NCBI GenBank assembly: GCA_964344765.1
Contig: CAYFOM010000020.1
Coordinates: forward strand, 8,153-72,152
From: JACNIZ01 sp964344765
GTDB taxonomy: Bacteria; Planctomycetota; UBA1135
DNA length: 64,000 bases
Direction: 5' to 3'
Under the pieces are notes generated by a model. That model was not told the origin of the DNA, ran no database searches, and saw nothing but the letters and a program-made list of their open reading frames with translations. Positions within the stretch are counted from its first letter, which is position 1, and every line of letters begins with the position of its first letter. Below are positions 31,073 through 38,753 of this stretch, piece after piece. Position numbers and translations under genes: made by a program.

Positions 31073-34066
31073 GTGCGTAAATTCGGCCCCCAACTCATCA
31101 TCAGCATTTTGTTGCTCGCATCCACCGCTCTGGCCCAGAGCGGCGAGTTGCCGAGCAAGGGCAACGGCCGTAAGTCCGGCGGCCGACTTGATTTGCCGCA
31201 AGGCAAGCCGGCTCAGGAGGAGGTCAAGCCGGTCGAGGCAGGACCCGCCCAGCCGTATCAGTCCGAATATTGGGGCGACACCAAAGACCGAGCCGAATTG
31301 GTGTTTGTGCGCCTCGAGGCGCAAATGTCGGTGCCCGAGGGCGAAGATGCAAAGCCGACCAAGGTGCTGATGCGCGAGGCATTGGGCGAGCTGGAAGGCA
31401 TGGGACTGGGCACGCGTACGACTGCGCTTAAGGCGCTGAAGTCGCCGCACGCACCGTCGGTGGTGCTGGCAGCCCAGCTGCTGCGTGCCGTCGGTACTCG
31501 CGAAGACGGCGATGCGCGGACTTTGGTCGAAACCTCATCCAGCGTAGGCGATGTGGTCGCCGCACGGGAATGCTTGGATGCCGCCGTGGTCATCGAGGGC
31601 CGTTTGCCGGTGCGCGCGATTGCACTGCTGTCTCACCCCAAGCGCCCCATCCGCACCCTGGCCGAAGGACGCCTGCGCGATAACCCAAGCGCAGAGTACG
31701 TGCCCGATTTGCTGCGCGGCTTGCAGTACGGCCGCGATTCCGACACACGCATGCGCAGTGCTCGTTTATTGGTCGCCTATCCCAATACCGAAGAAGCGCG
31801 CACCGGTCTGCGTGCCGCATTGCGCGACCCGTCGGTTTCGGTTTGCTTCCAGGCTGCTGAAAGTTTGGCCGGCGATGCCAGTGACGCCGACCGCGCTTAT
31901 GTGCGCGAGCAAATCAACAGTGCGGATGAAGGCGATGAACTGGCTTACTTGCTGTTTGCGATGTTGCGCCAGCAGCAGACATCGGGCGACCTATTGGTGG
32001 ACGACACCTTGGTCGCCAAACTGCGTCCGATCTTGGGAAGCGACAACATCTTCCTCGCCGGTGTGGCGGGTGCCGCCATCGCTGAATTCGTTTTCCGTAC
32101 CGACACCGAAACCGAGTTGGATGCCTTGCAGCGCAGCTTGCCGTTAGTGTTGGTTCGCGCAGTGGGTGGGGTGGAGTTCTACCCGCAGTACGCCAAGTTC
32201 TCGCCGGTGGCCGAGCAGAGCTTGCGCCGCATTTCCGGTCAGGATTTCGCCAACCGCAACCGTCGGGCTTGGGTGGAGTGGTACACGGCGAATCGCAATA
32301 CCTTCCAATTGGTGCGTGGCCGTTTGGAGTTGACCGCCGAGAACCAGCACGAGCTCGAAGTCAGCTGGTTCCATAGCGGACAAACCGCGCGTTACCTGAC
32401 CGGCGACCCTAAGGCTGCCGTCAGCGGTGCTGGAAACGGTCGCGTTCTGGGTCCCAAAGCGCAAAAGCAATTGGCCGACGCTTTGCGCGACACCGTCATC
32501 CTCGATGTCTCGGTGCTGCCCGGTAGTTATGGATTAGAGAAGGACCCCGTCACTGCCGGCATTGAAGTCAGCATTGGCGGGCGTCGTAAACCGATTCGTT
32601 TCCGTGGATCCGCCGCGGCGTCTTGGTTACCGGTTCTGACTGCGCAATTGGATCGGATTTACCAAGACTTGCATTGGCAGTTGCTGGCCGTCGGTGATAC
32701 CGCCGAGGCGTTCTTGACCACGTCGGTGCCGAAATGGGATGCCGCATCAGCTGTCGAACGCAATCGTTTACTGGTCGAATTCCAAAACGAACGACTGGGC
32801 ATGCTGAGCCAGGATGCGTTGGTGCAATGGTGCGATTACTTGTTGGCCACGCCGGGCGTCAAAAAGCATTGGGGCGAGGAAGCCTCCTACCAATACTTGA
32901 ACTTGATCCCAACTTTGAAGGATCAACCGATGTTGGCGTTGAAGGTTTTGCAGGTCGGCTTGCTGGATCGCAACCCCGCGATGACCGCATCGTCGATCGA
33001 CGTCGCGACTCGTTTTGAAGAGCCTCTGCGTTCCGATTTGCTGGTCACCACGCTACGCCTGCTCGGCCCGGGCGCCGGCGCGGTTTGCTTAAAGGATGAG
33101 CGTTTGCCGGTTCGTGTGGCCGCCGCCCGTGCCCTGGCCGACGGTGGACAGGACGCAGTTCCCGCATTGCTCACCGCGTTAAAGAGCGAAGACGTGCTTG
33201 TAGTTCGCGTGGCGCTGAACTCCTTGGGTGAAATCGGCGATGCTGCGGCAATGGAGCCGGTACTGGCGCTTTCCAGCCCGGATACTCCTCGCGACGTTCG
33301 CAAAGAAGCGTTGCTTGCACTCGGTGCCTTCGGCGGCCCGGAAGTTTTGGATGCACTGCAAGAAGCCGCTTATTCTGAAGACTTCGGCACGCGCCTCGCC
33401 GCCGTCAGCGCGTTGCGCAAGGTCAGCGGTGAGCAAGCCGATCAGATGTACTTGGCGATCTTGCCGCGTTACTTGAACTCGACGCTGGAAGCCAGCTTCG
33501 ATCAATTGCTGCGCATGCGCGGTGCTGCTTTGGCCCGCCGCACTTATCGCGAGTTCTTGGATTCCAACAACGAAGGGTTGCGTAGACGCGCCGCCATTCT
33601 CGCCGGACGCTTGGGCGAACCGGCTGCAGTACCGGTGTTGATGAGCTATCTGCCCGATACTCCGCACGACGGCGAGGTGTTGAGCGCGCTGGCGCAATCC
33701 ACCTGCGCCGACTTCCGCGCCACGCCCGATCCGGCCGGCGTTTACGAGGTCTGGTGGCGCGACCATGGCCAAGAAGACGCCTCTTTCTGGCTGGTCGACG
33801 GCTTGAAAGGTCGTGGATTTGCGCTGGAGCAAAACTTCATCCAAGGCAGTGGCGCAAGTTTGGAAACCATCGTTGCCAACTTGCTTGAGGTGTTGGAAAC
33901 CGGTCCGGAGCACATGCGCGCCACTTGTGCCATGTACTTGACCTCACTAACCGGTCTAGACGCCAGCCACATCGCGCCGAAGCTGCCGTTGGTGCAGGTG
34001 CAAGCGATCGCCAAGCCGTGGAAGGATTGGTTGAAGATCGGCAAGGAGAACAAGAGCATCCAATGA
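31073..34066 (+). CDS. Secreted HEAT-repeat protein of unknown function
   Basis: This 997-residue protein has a signal peptide (LIISILLLASTALAQ, residues 8-22). Helical repeat regions lie near residues 130-340 and especially 660-830 (RVAAARALADGGQDAVPALLTAL, VLVVRVALNSLGEIGDAAAMEPV, DVRKEALLALGAFGGPEVLDAL), which are canonical HEAT/PBS-lyase-type repeats. A beta-rich insert of unclear type (ISIGGRRKPIRFRG) lies near 500. It probably acts as a protein-binding scaffold in the periplasm. Start GTG 31073 is 11 bp after recG. A lytic transglycosylase follows 25 bp downstream, so the pair may work at the cell wall; that is inference. Confidence 0.68.
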   Translation: MRKFGPQLIISILLLASTALAQSGELPSKGNGRKSGGRLDLPQGKPAQEEVKPVEAGPAQPYQSEYWGDTKDRAELVFVRLEAQMSVPEGEDAKPTKVLMREALGELEGMGLGTRTTALKALKSPHAPSVVLAAQLLRAVGTREDGDARTLVETSSSVGDVVAARECLDAAVVIEGRLPVRAIALLSHPKRPIRTLAEGRLRDNPSAEYVPDLLRGLQYGRDSDTRMRSARLLVAYPNTEEARTGLRAALRDPSVSVCFQAAESLAGDASDADRAYVREQINSADEGDELAYLLFAMLRQQQTSGDLLVDDTLVAKLRPILGSDNIFLAGVAGAAIAEFVFRTDTETELDALQRSLPLVLVRAVGGVEFYPQYAKFSPVAEQSLRRISGQDFANRNRRAWVEWYTANRNTFQLVRGRLELTAENQHELEVSWFHSGQTARYLTGDPKAAVSGAGNGRVLGPKAQKQLADALRDTVILDVSVLPGSYGLEKDPVTAGIEVSIGGRRKPIRFRGSAAASWLPVLTAQLDRIYQDLHWQLLAVGDTAEAFLTTSVPKWDAASAVERNRLLVEFQNERLGMLSQDALVQWCDYLLATPGVKKHWGEEASYQYLNLIPTLKDQPMLALKVLQVGLLDRNPAMTASSIDVATRFEEPLRSDLLVTTLRLLGPGAGAVCLKDERLPVRVAAARALADGGQDAVPALLTALKSEDVLVVRVALNSLGEIGDAAAMEPVLALSSPDTPRDVRKEALLALGAFGGPEVLDALQEAAYSEDFGTRLAAVSALRKVSGEQADQMYLAILPRYLNSTLEASFDQLLRMRGAALARRTYREFLDSNNEGLRRRAAILAGRLGEPAAVPVLMSYLPDTPHDGEVLSALAQSTCADFRATPDPAGVYEVWWRDHGQEDASFWLVDGLKGRGFALEQNFIQGSGASLETIVANLLEVLETGPEHMRATCAMYLTSLTGLDASHIAPKLPLVQVQAIAKPWKDWLKIGKENKSIQ

Positions 34067-34091
34067 AGTTGGCGGCGAGGGTGACGAGCGC

Positions 34092-34688
34092 ATGAAGCGA
34101 TCCCATTTGCTGTGGGTGGTCGCGGCGGTGCTCGGAACCAGCCTCGGGCTGAGTTGGAGCTGGCTCAAAGGTCCGGATTCGCCGTTGCGCCGCGGCGAAA
34201 TCCACGCGGTGGAAAGCTGGGCGCCGCAAATCACCGCTGCTGCATCGGAAGCCGGCCTCAACGATCCATTTCTGCTGGCCGGACTGGTTTATGCCGAAAG
34301 TCGCGGCAAAGCTGATGCGGTGTCGTCGGTAGGGGCGTTGGGATTGTGCCAATTGATGCCGTCGACGGCGGAGGAATTGGCAATGACAATGGATGTCGGC
34401 GATCCGCCTTATTCGGCCGAAGATAATCTGCGCATGGGCGCGCGCTATCTCGCCCAAATGCTGCTGCATCGCAAGGGCGACGTCGATCTGGCGCTGCTGT
34501 CGTACCGCCTGGGTCCGGGGCGGGTGACGCGGGATATGCAAAAAGCTGGCGGCGTGGAGCCCTATTTGGAGGAGCTGCGGCAAAAACCCGGTTCGGCCTG
34601 GGGCTATCGCGACCAAGTGGTGCGCATGAGCAATAAGTTTCGCGAACGCTCGACGGCTGGTGAAATCGATTGGGCTGCGCAGGAGTAA
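34092..34688 (+). CDS. Lytic murein transglycosylase (SLT, C-terminal-domain type)
   Basis: This 198-residue membrane-anchored Slt/MltC-type enzyme cleaves the MurNAc-GlcNAc bond of peptidoglycan. It has an N-terminal hydrophobic helix (residues 6-20), the catalytic E69 in VYAESRG, SSVGALGLCQLMPSTA as the second motif (with Cys where Met or Leu is usual), and LLSYRLGPGRV (usual AYNAGPG) as the third. The third motif has Arg-Leu in place of Asn-Ala, a mild deviation. It follows the HEAT gene closely and is probably in the same transcript. Confidence 0.85.
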   Translation: MKRSHLLWVVAAVLGTSLGLSWSWLKGPDSPLRRGEIHAVESWAPQITAAASEAGLNDPFLLAGLVYAESRGKADAVSSVGALGLCQLMPSTAEELAMTMDVGDPPYSAEDNLRMGARYLAQMLLHRKGDVDLALLSYRLGPGRVTRDMQKAGGVEPYLEELRQKPGSAWGYRDQVVRMSNKFRERSTAGEIDWAAQE

Positions 34689-34726
34689 TCTAAGGGTGTC
34701 CCGCCCTGAACGTACTGGAGCCAACG

Positions 34727-35389
34727 ATGAAAAAAATTGGAGTATGCCTAGCCGGTTGCGGATTTTTGGATGGAGCCGAAATTCGCGAAGCTGTTTTAAC
34801 CCTGCTGGCCATTGATCGATTCGGTGCACAAGCCGTTTGCTTCGCGCCGGACATCGAGCAAATGCACGTGGTTGATCACCTGCGCGGCGAGCCTGTGGAA
34901 GGGCAAGTGCGCAACGTGTTAATCGAGTCGGCGCGCATTGCTCGCGGTGAAATTTCCGCGCTGGATCAAGTCGACCTAAGCCAGTTGGATGCGCTGATTT
35001 TCCCAGGTGGATTTGGTGTGGCGAAAAACCTGTGTGACTTCGCGGTAAACGGACCGGATTGTTCGGTAGAACCGCAAGTGGAACAGCTGGTGCAAGCAGC
35101 CAAAGAACGCGGCATGCCGATGGGCTTTTTGTGCATCGCCCCGGCGTTGGCAGCGGCCATTTTCAAAGGCCAGCCTAGTGCCGAACTCACCATAGGTAGC
35201 GATGCCGGAACCGCCGCCGCGCTGGAAACTTTGGGTGCGCAACATGTGTCTACCCAAGCCAACGAAGCGCACGTCGACGCGGCCAACAAAGTGGTTTCGA
35301 CCGCCGCGTATATGTGCGACGCACCGCTGTCCGACATCGCCGACGGCATTCATCAGCTCGTTGAGCAAACTCTGGCTTTGGTGGATTGA
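34727..35389 (+). CDS. elbB: ElbB-like DJ-1/PfpI-superfamily protein
   Basis: This 220-residue protein matches the isoprenoid-biosynthesis-associated ElbB family with a class I amidotransferase-like fold. Its N-terminus GVCLAGCGFLDGAEIREAV, FPGGFGVAKNLCDFA and GFLCIAPAL (nucleophile-elbow Cys near residue 138) are diagnostic. E. coli ElbB has been described as a glyoxalase-like enzyme; the cellular role is unsettled. CTGGAG at 8 nt before ATG is a good ribosome site, unlike many neighbours. The stop is close to the next gene's start. Confidence 0.88.
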   Translation: MKKIGVCLAGCGFLDGAEIREAVLTLLAIDRFGAQAVCFAPDIEQMHVVDHLRGEPVEGQVRNVLIESARIARGEISALDQVDLSQLDALIFPGGFGVAKNLCDFAVNGPDCSVEPQVEQLVQAAKERGMPMGFLCIAPALAAAIFKGQPSAELTIGSDAGTAAALETLGAQHVSTQANEAHVDAANKVVSTAAYMCDAPLSDIADGIHQLVEQTLALVD

Positions 35390-35394
35390 TCCAC

Positions 35395-37032
35395 GTGTAC
35401 AAACTCGCCACCTCACTCACTTCTCTGATCCTCGGCGCCGGCCTCTGGGCCCAGGTGGCCGATGGCCAGGCTCCGGATCACTCGCGCTTCATCGGCTATC
35501 CCGATCAAGACGCGCTGAAGTACTCCATTCAGCTCTACTTGGATCCCACTCAGCCGGAGCTAGGCGGAAGTTGTGATTATCGCTTCCGCAGCGATGTCGA
35601 CGGGCTGGACTTCATCCGTCTGGATCTGTTGGCGTCGGACCAATACAAGGTTCAATTCACTGCGCAAGATGGAACGGTGTTGACGAGCGAGCGAGATGAC
35701 ATCGGCGTCAAAGTATTGCTGCCGCAGCCGGCCGCAAAAGGCGACGAAATCCGCTTCCGCGCCAGCTTTTCAGGTAAACCGGCCGACGGCTTGTACTGGC
35801 GCAATTCGCGTTATGGCAAGCCGGTGGTGTTTACCGACCACTTTTCTACCCGTGCCCGCGGATGGCTGCCGTGCGAGGATCACCCCGGGGATCGTGCGAC
35901 CTTTGAATTGCGCATCACCACTCCCGGCAGCAAGAGCCAAATTGCTTGCAGCGGAATGGGGCAACAGCAAAGCATCAAACTCGATAGTGGAGGAGTGGCG
36001 CAGCAGTGGGATTCGGTCACCCAGTCCGATATTTCCACTTACATGCTGGCCTTTGCCGTCGGCCAGTATTTGCGGCTGGAGGAAGAAGGCGATGACCGCA
36101 TTGAGCCTCACTTTGTTTACGCCAAAGACTTGGCCAAAGCACGTCGCGGCTTGAACAAACACGCCGAATGGATGGCGTTAATGGAGCAACGCTTCGGCAC
36201 CTATGCCTATGGCAAGTACACCACGGTGCAGGTGCCGACGCGCTGGGGCGGAATGGAAAACCCCGGCTTGGTGTGGCTGATGGAAGGCATCTTCGACGGT
36301 CGCGACCGCGGCCACGGCACCTTGGCACATGAGTTGGTGCACATGTGGTTCGGCGACGCCGTCGGCTACGCCCGCTGGGAAGACGCTTGGCTTTCCGAAG
36401 GTTTTGCCAGTTACCTCGGCCCATGGTTAGTGGAGCAAGCCGGCAACGGCTCGCCGCTGCGCAATGCCATGCAAGGTGTACGTCGACGCTGGCTGGGTAC
36501 TCGCGCCGGCAAGCTGCGCCCGATTCGCTGGCTGGAATACGGCGAGCCGGATGACTTCTTCGGCAGCAGTTCCGTCAACACTTACTCGAAGGCAGCTTTT
36601 GTCCTACACATGCTGCGCGCCGAGCTTGGCGACGAATTGTTCTTCGCCGGCTTAGGCAATTACACGCGCAAGCATTCCGGCCAAGCCGTGGTCACCGCCG
36701 ATTTCCAAAAGGCAATGGAAGAAGCACTGCAAGAGGCCGGGGCGAAGGAAAGCAAGCTGGATTGGTTTTTCCATCAATGGCTGGACCGGCCCGATTGCCC
36801 GCATTTGGTTTTCGAATGGAGCGATAGCGGTGTCGTTGTCAAACAGACTCAGCAGTCGGAACCATTTCGCTTTGGGCTGACCCTGAAGTGGACCACCGCC
36901 GACGGCGAGACCCGCGAGCAGCGTTTCCAAGTTCGCGATCGCGAAACCGAGATCCAGCTCGACGGTGGACCGATCCGCGCGCCGGTAATTGATCCACATG
37001 TGCACCTTCTTTATCGCCGGGGCAAGGGTTAG
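35395..37032 (+). CDS. Secreted M1-family metallo-aminopeptidase
   Basis: This protein of about 545 residues is a zinc peptidase of the gluzincin M1 family. It has a signal peptide (LATSLTSLILGAGLWAQ), an N-terminal beta domain, the exopeptidase motif GGMENPG (near 284) and HELVHMWFGDAVGY (near 311), with the third zinc ligand Glu in WLSEGFASY 18 residues later. The usual C-terminal helical domain is short, as in compact M1 enzymes. GTG 35395 was chosen over TTG 35386 because GGTGG then lies at proper distance; the start is uncertain. It likely removes N-terminal residues from exported peptides. Confidence 0.88.
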   Translation: MYKLATSLTSLILGAGLWAQVADGQAPDHSRFIGYPDQDALKYSIQLYLDPTQPELGGSCDYRFRSDVDGLDFIRLDLLASDQYKVQFTAQDGTVLTSERDDIGVKVLLPQPAAKGDEIRFRASFSGKPADGLYWRNSRYGKPVVFTDHFSTRARGWLPCEDHPGDRATFELRITTPGSKSQIACSGMGQQQSIKLDSGGVAQQWDSVTQSDISTYMLAFAVGQYLRLEEEGDDRIEPHFVYAKDLAKARRGLNKHAEWMALMEQRFGTYAYGKYTTVQVPTRWGGMENPGLVWLMEGIFDGRDRGHGTLAHELVHMWFGDAVGYARWEDAWLSEGFASYLGPWLVEQAGNGSPLRNAMQGVRRRWLGTRAGKLRPIRWLEYGEPDDFFGSSSVNTYSKAAFVLHMLRAELGDELFFAGLGNYTRKHSGQAVVTADFQKAMEEALQEAGAKESKLDWFFHQWLDRPDCPHLVFEWSDSGVVVKQTQQSEPFRFGLTLKWTTADGETREQRFQVRDRETEIQLDGGPIRAPVIDPHVHLLYRRGKG

Positions 37033-37073
37033 AATCCCCGTAGGCCTTGGCACAGGACAGAATTAAGAAGCAT

Positions 37074-38567
37074 ATGGAACGACCACTACTCTCCGCACTC
37101 GAGGGAATGGTGGACCCCGTTCTGCTTGCCGACGAAAGCGGCACCCTGATTTATCTGAATTCTTGCGCCTCCAAATGGTTGGGTTTGGACACCTTGCCCG
37201 CCGGGATCACCCTAGGGCAGGCATTGCGCATGCAGGTCGAGGAGCCTGCCTCCCAGCACGAGCTCTGGGACCGAGTTCAGGCCGGTGAAGTGTGGACTGC
37301 GCGGCAAACCTTCCGACCACCGGATGGCGGCCGCCGCGAAGGCAAAATCCGGGTGACGCAATTGCCCGGCTTGCAGGGCTCAGCCCCGTTGTACATGGCT
37401 CAAATCCACGATTTAAGCGAGGATTTGGCCGAAATTCGAGCGGTTGCCGAGCAAGAGCGATCGGACCTATTGCTGGATTTGCTGGGATCCACCACGGTGG
37501 AGCTTGGCAACTCCTTGGCTGCTCTGCGCTGGGCGGCCGGCTTAGAGGACGAAGACATGGCGGCCCTGCCGAAGGAGTTCCGCCGCAAAATGCGCGAAAT
37601 GCGCTTGAGCGCACGCCGCCTGCACGACTTATTCCGCGATTTGGAAGACCATCTGCCCGTTCCCCAGAAGGCCGAGGGCCCGGCGACCACGCTGCTGCGC
37701 GATGCCGTCAAGGTCGAGCCGGCGGTGCGGGTTTTAGTGGTAGGAGCTCCGGTAAACCAAGCTGCGCGATTGGTCGACGACTTGCGCCACGCCGATTTGT
37801 ATTGCCTGGTTCGCACCGTGCAAACACGCCAACAGGTGGTGCGCGCCGCCATCGCCGGCGAGGTCGACGCCGTGGTTGTCGGCGAACAGTTTGATAGTCA
37901 GCAGTTCCGCGACTTGGTCAAAACGCTGGGCCAAAACGCTCCAAACGTGGCAGTATTCGACCCTCGTGGAGTCGCAACCGAAGTTTTGATTCGCGGCATT
38001 CGTGGCGCGTTGAAAGAACGCAAGCGATTGCAAAGTACCAACCGTGCTTGGCGCACGATCGAAGAATTTGCGCTGCGCGATCCTTTGACCGGCGTGTTGA
38101 ATCGCCGCGCGCTGGACCGCTTCGGACAGCTCGAATTCGCTCGTGCCCAGCGCTATCGCTTCCCGTTGGCCATTGCGTTGTATGACCTCGACAACTTTAA
38201 AGAAGTCAACGACCAACTCGGCCACGCAGAAGGGGACCGGGCATTGCAACTTTTTGCATCGGCGGTGCAGGCGGGGATTCGCGAAATGGACATCGTCGGC
38301 CGCCTGGGTGGCGATGAATTTGTCATGTTGATGCCGCACACCGACCCGGAAGGTGCGCTGGCGACAGTGCAGCGGCTGCGTGAATCGGCGGAGACGCTAA
38401 TTCGAGAAAGGATTCCCGATCTGTCGCCGCGGCCTGGAGTATCGGCCGGCTTTGTTTCGTTCCCGGACGAAGAGGTCAAGACTTACGAGGAATTGCTGGC
38501 CCGAGCCGACCAGGCGCTTTACCGCGCCAAACGCCACCGCAAACGAGCTGATTCGAAAATTAGCTAG
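37074..38567 (+). CDS. Diguanylate cyclase with PAS and decayed kinase/receiver modules
   Basis: This 497-residue protein makes cyclic di-GMP. Domains are a PAS domain (residues about 8-120), then a DHp-like two-helix segment (about 128-195) in which the phospho-His is replaced: T-V-E-L-G-N, with V142 at the His position. A receiver-like segment follows (about 215-310) whose acidic pocket reads VVGAPVNQ in place of VVDDEP and which lacks the phospho-Asp (VVVGEQF). Last is a complete GGDEF domain with GGDEF at 412-416 and an intact REMD inhibitory site. ATG 37074 is favoured (AAGAAG upstream) over TTG 37047; a TAGAAT hexamer lies at 37030-37035. It is 41 bp after the M1 peptidase. Confidence 0.88.
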   Translation: MERPLLSALEGMVDPVLLADESGTLIYLNSCASKWLGLDTLPAGITLGQALRMQVEEPASQHELWDRVQAGEVWTARQTFRPPDGGRREGKIRVTQLPGLQGSAPLYMAQIHDLSEDLAEIRAVAEQERSDLLLDLLGSTTVELGNSLAALRWAAGLEDEDMAALPKEFRRKMREMRLSARRLHDLFRDLEDHLPVPQKAEGPATTLLRDAVKVEPAVRVLVVGAPVNQAARLVDDLRHADLYCLVRTVQTRQQVVRAAIAGEVDAVVVGEQFDSQQFRDLVKTLGQNAPNVAVFDPRGVATEVLIRGIRGALKERKRLQSTNRAWRTIEEFALRDPLTGVLNRRALDRFGQLEFARAQRYRFPLAIALYDLDNFKEVNDQLGHAEGDRALQLFASAVQAGIREMDIVGRLGGDEFVMLMPHTDPEGALATVQRLRESAETLIRERIPDLSPRPGVSAGFVSFPDEEVKTYEELLARADQALYRAKRHRKRADSKIS

Positions 38568-38753
38568 GTTTTATGCGGCCATCTGAGGATTGAGCGGGTG
38601 GCTAAAAAAATGGCGGCGAAAAAAATATAGAAGCTCACTATTTCCGCTCAAGTGACTTCAGCGAGCGGCCGCGATTTGCCGATGTGCCCAAAGCGGAGGC
38701 TTCCCCCCTGGATGCTCCTTCATTCTCCGCTTGGACTTCGGACTGAAAAAATC
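38568..38753 (+). promoter_or_regulatory. Leader region of the large lipoprotein gene
   Basis: This 186-bp gap has A-rich stretches (38604-38610, 38619-38625) followed by TATAGA (38626), and then a leader hairpin, AAGCGGAG (38691-38698) with CTCCGCTT (38725-38732). No known riboswitch consensus was matched. The promoter is not firmly located. Confidence 0.3.

Noticed and set aside
38568..38753. Possible cyclic di-GMP riboswitch next to the GGDEF gene
   Set aside because: The GEMM-type conserved blocks could not be matched; only a simple 8-bp hairpin is visible.
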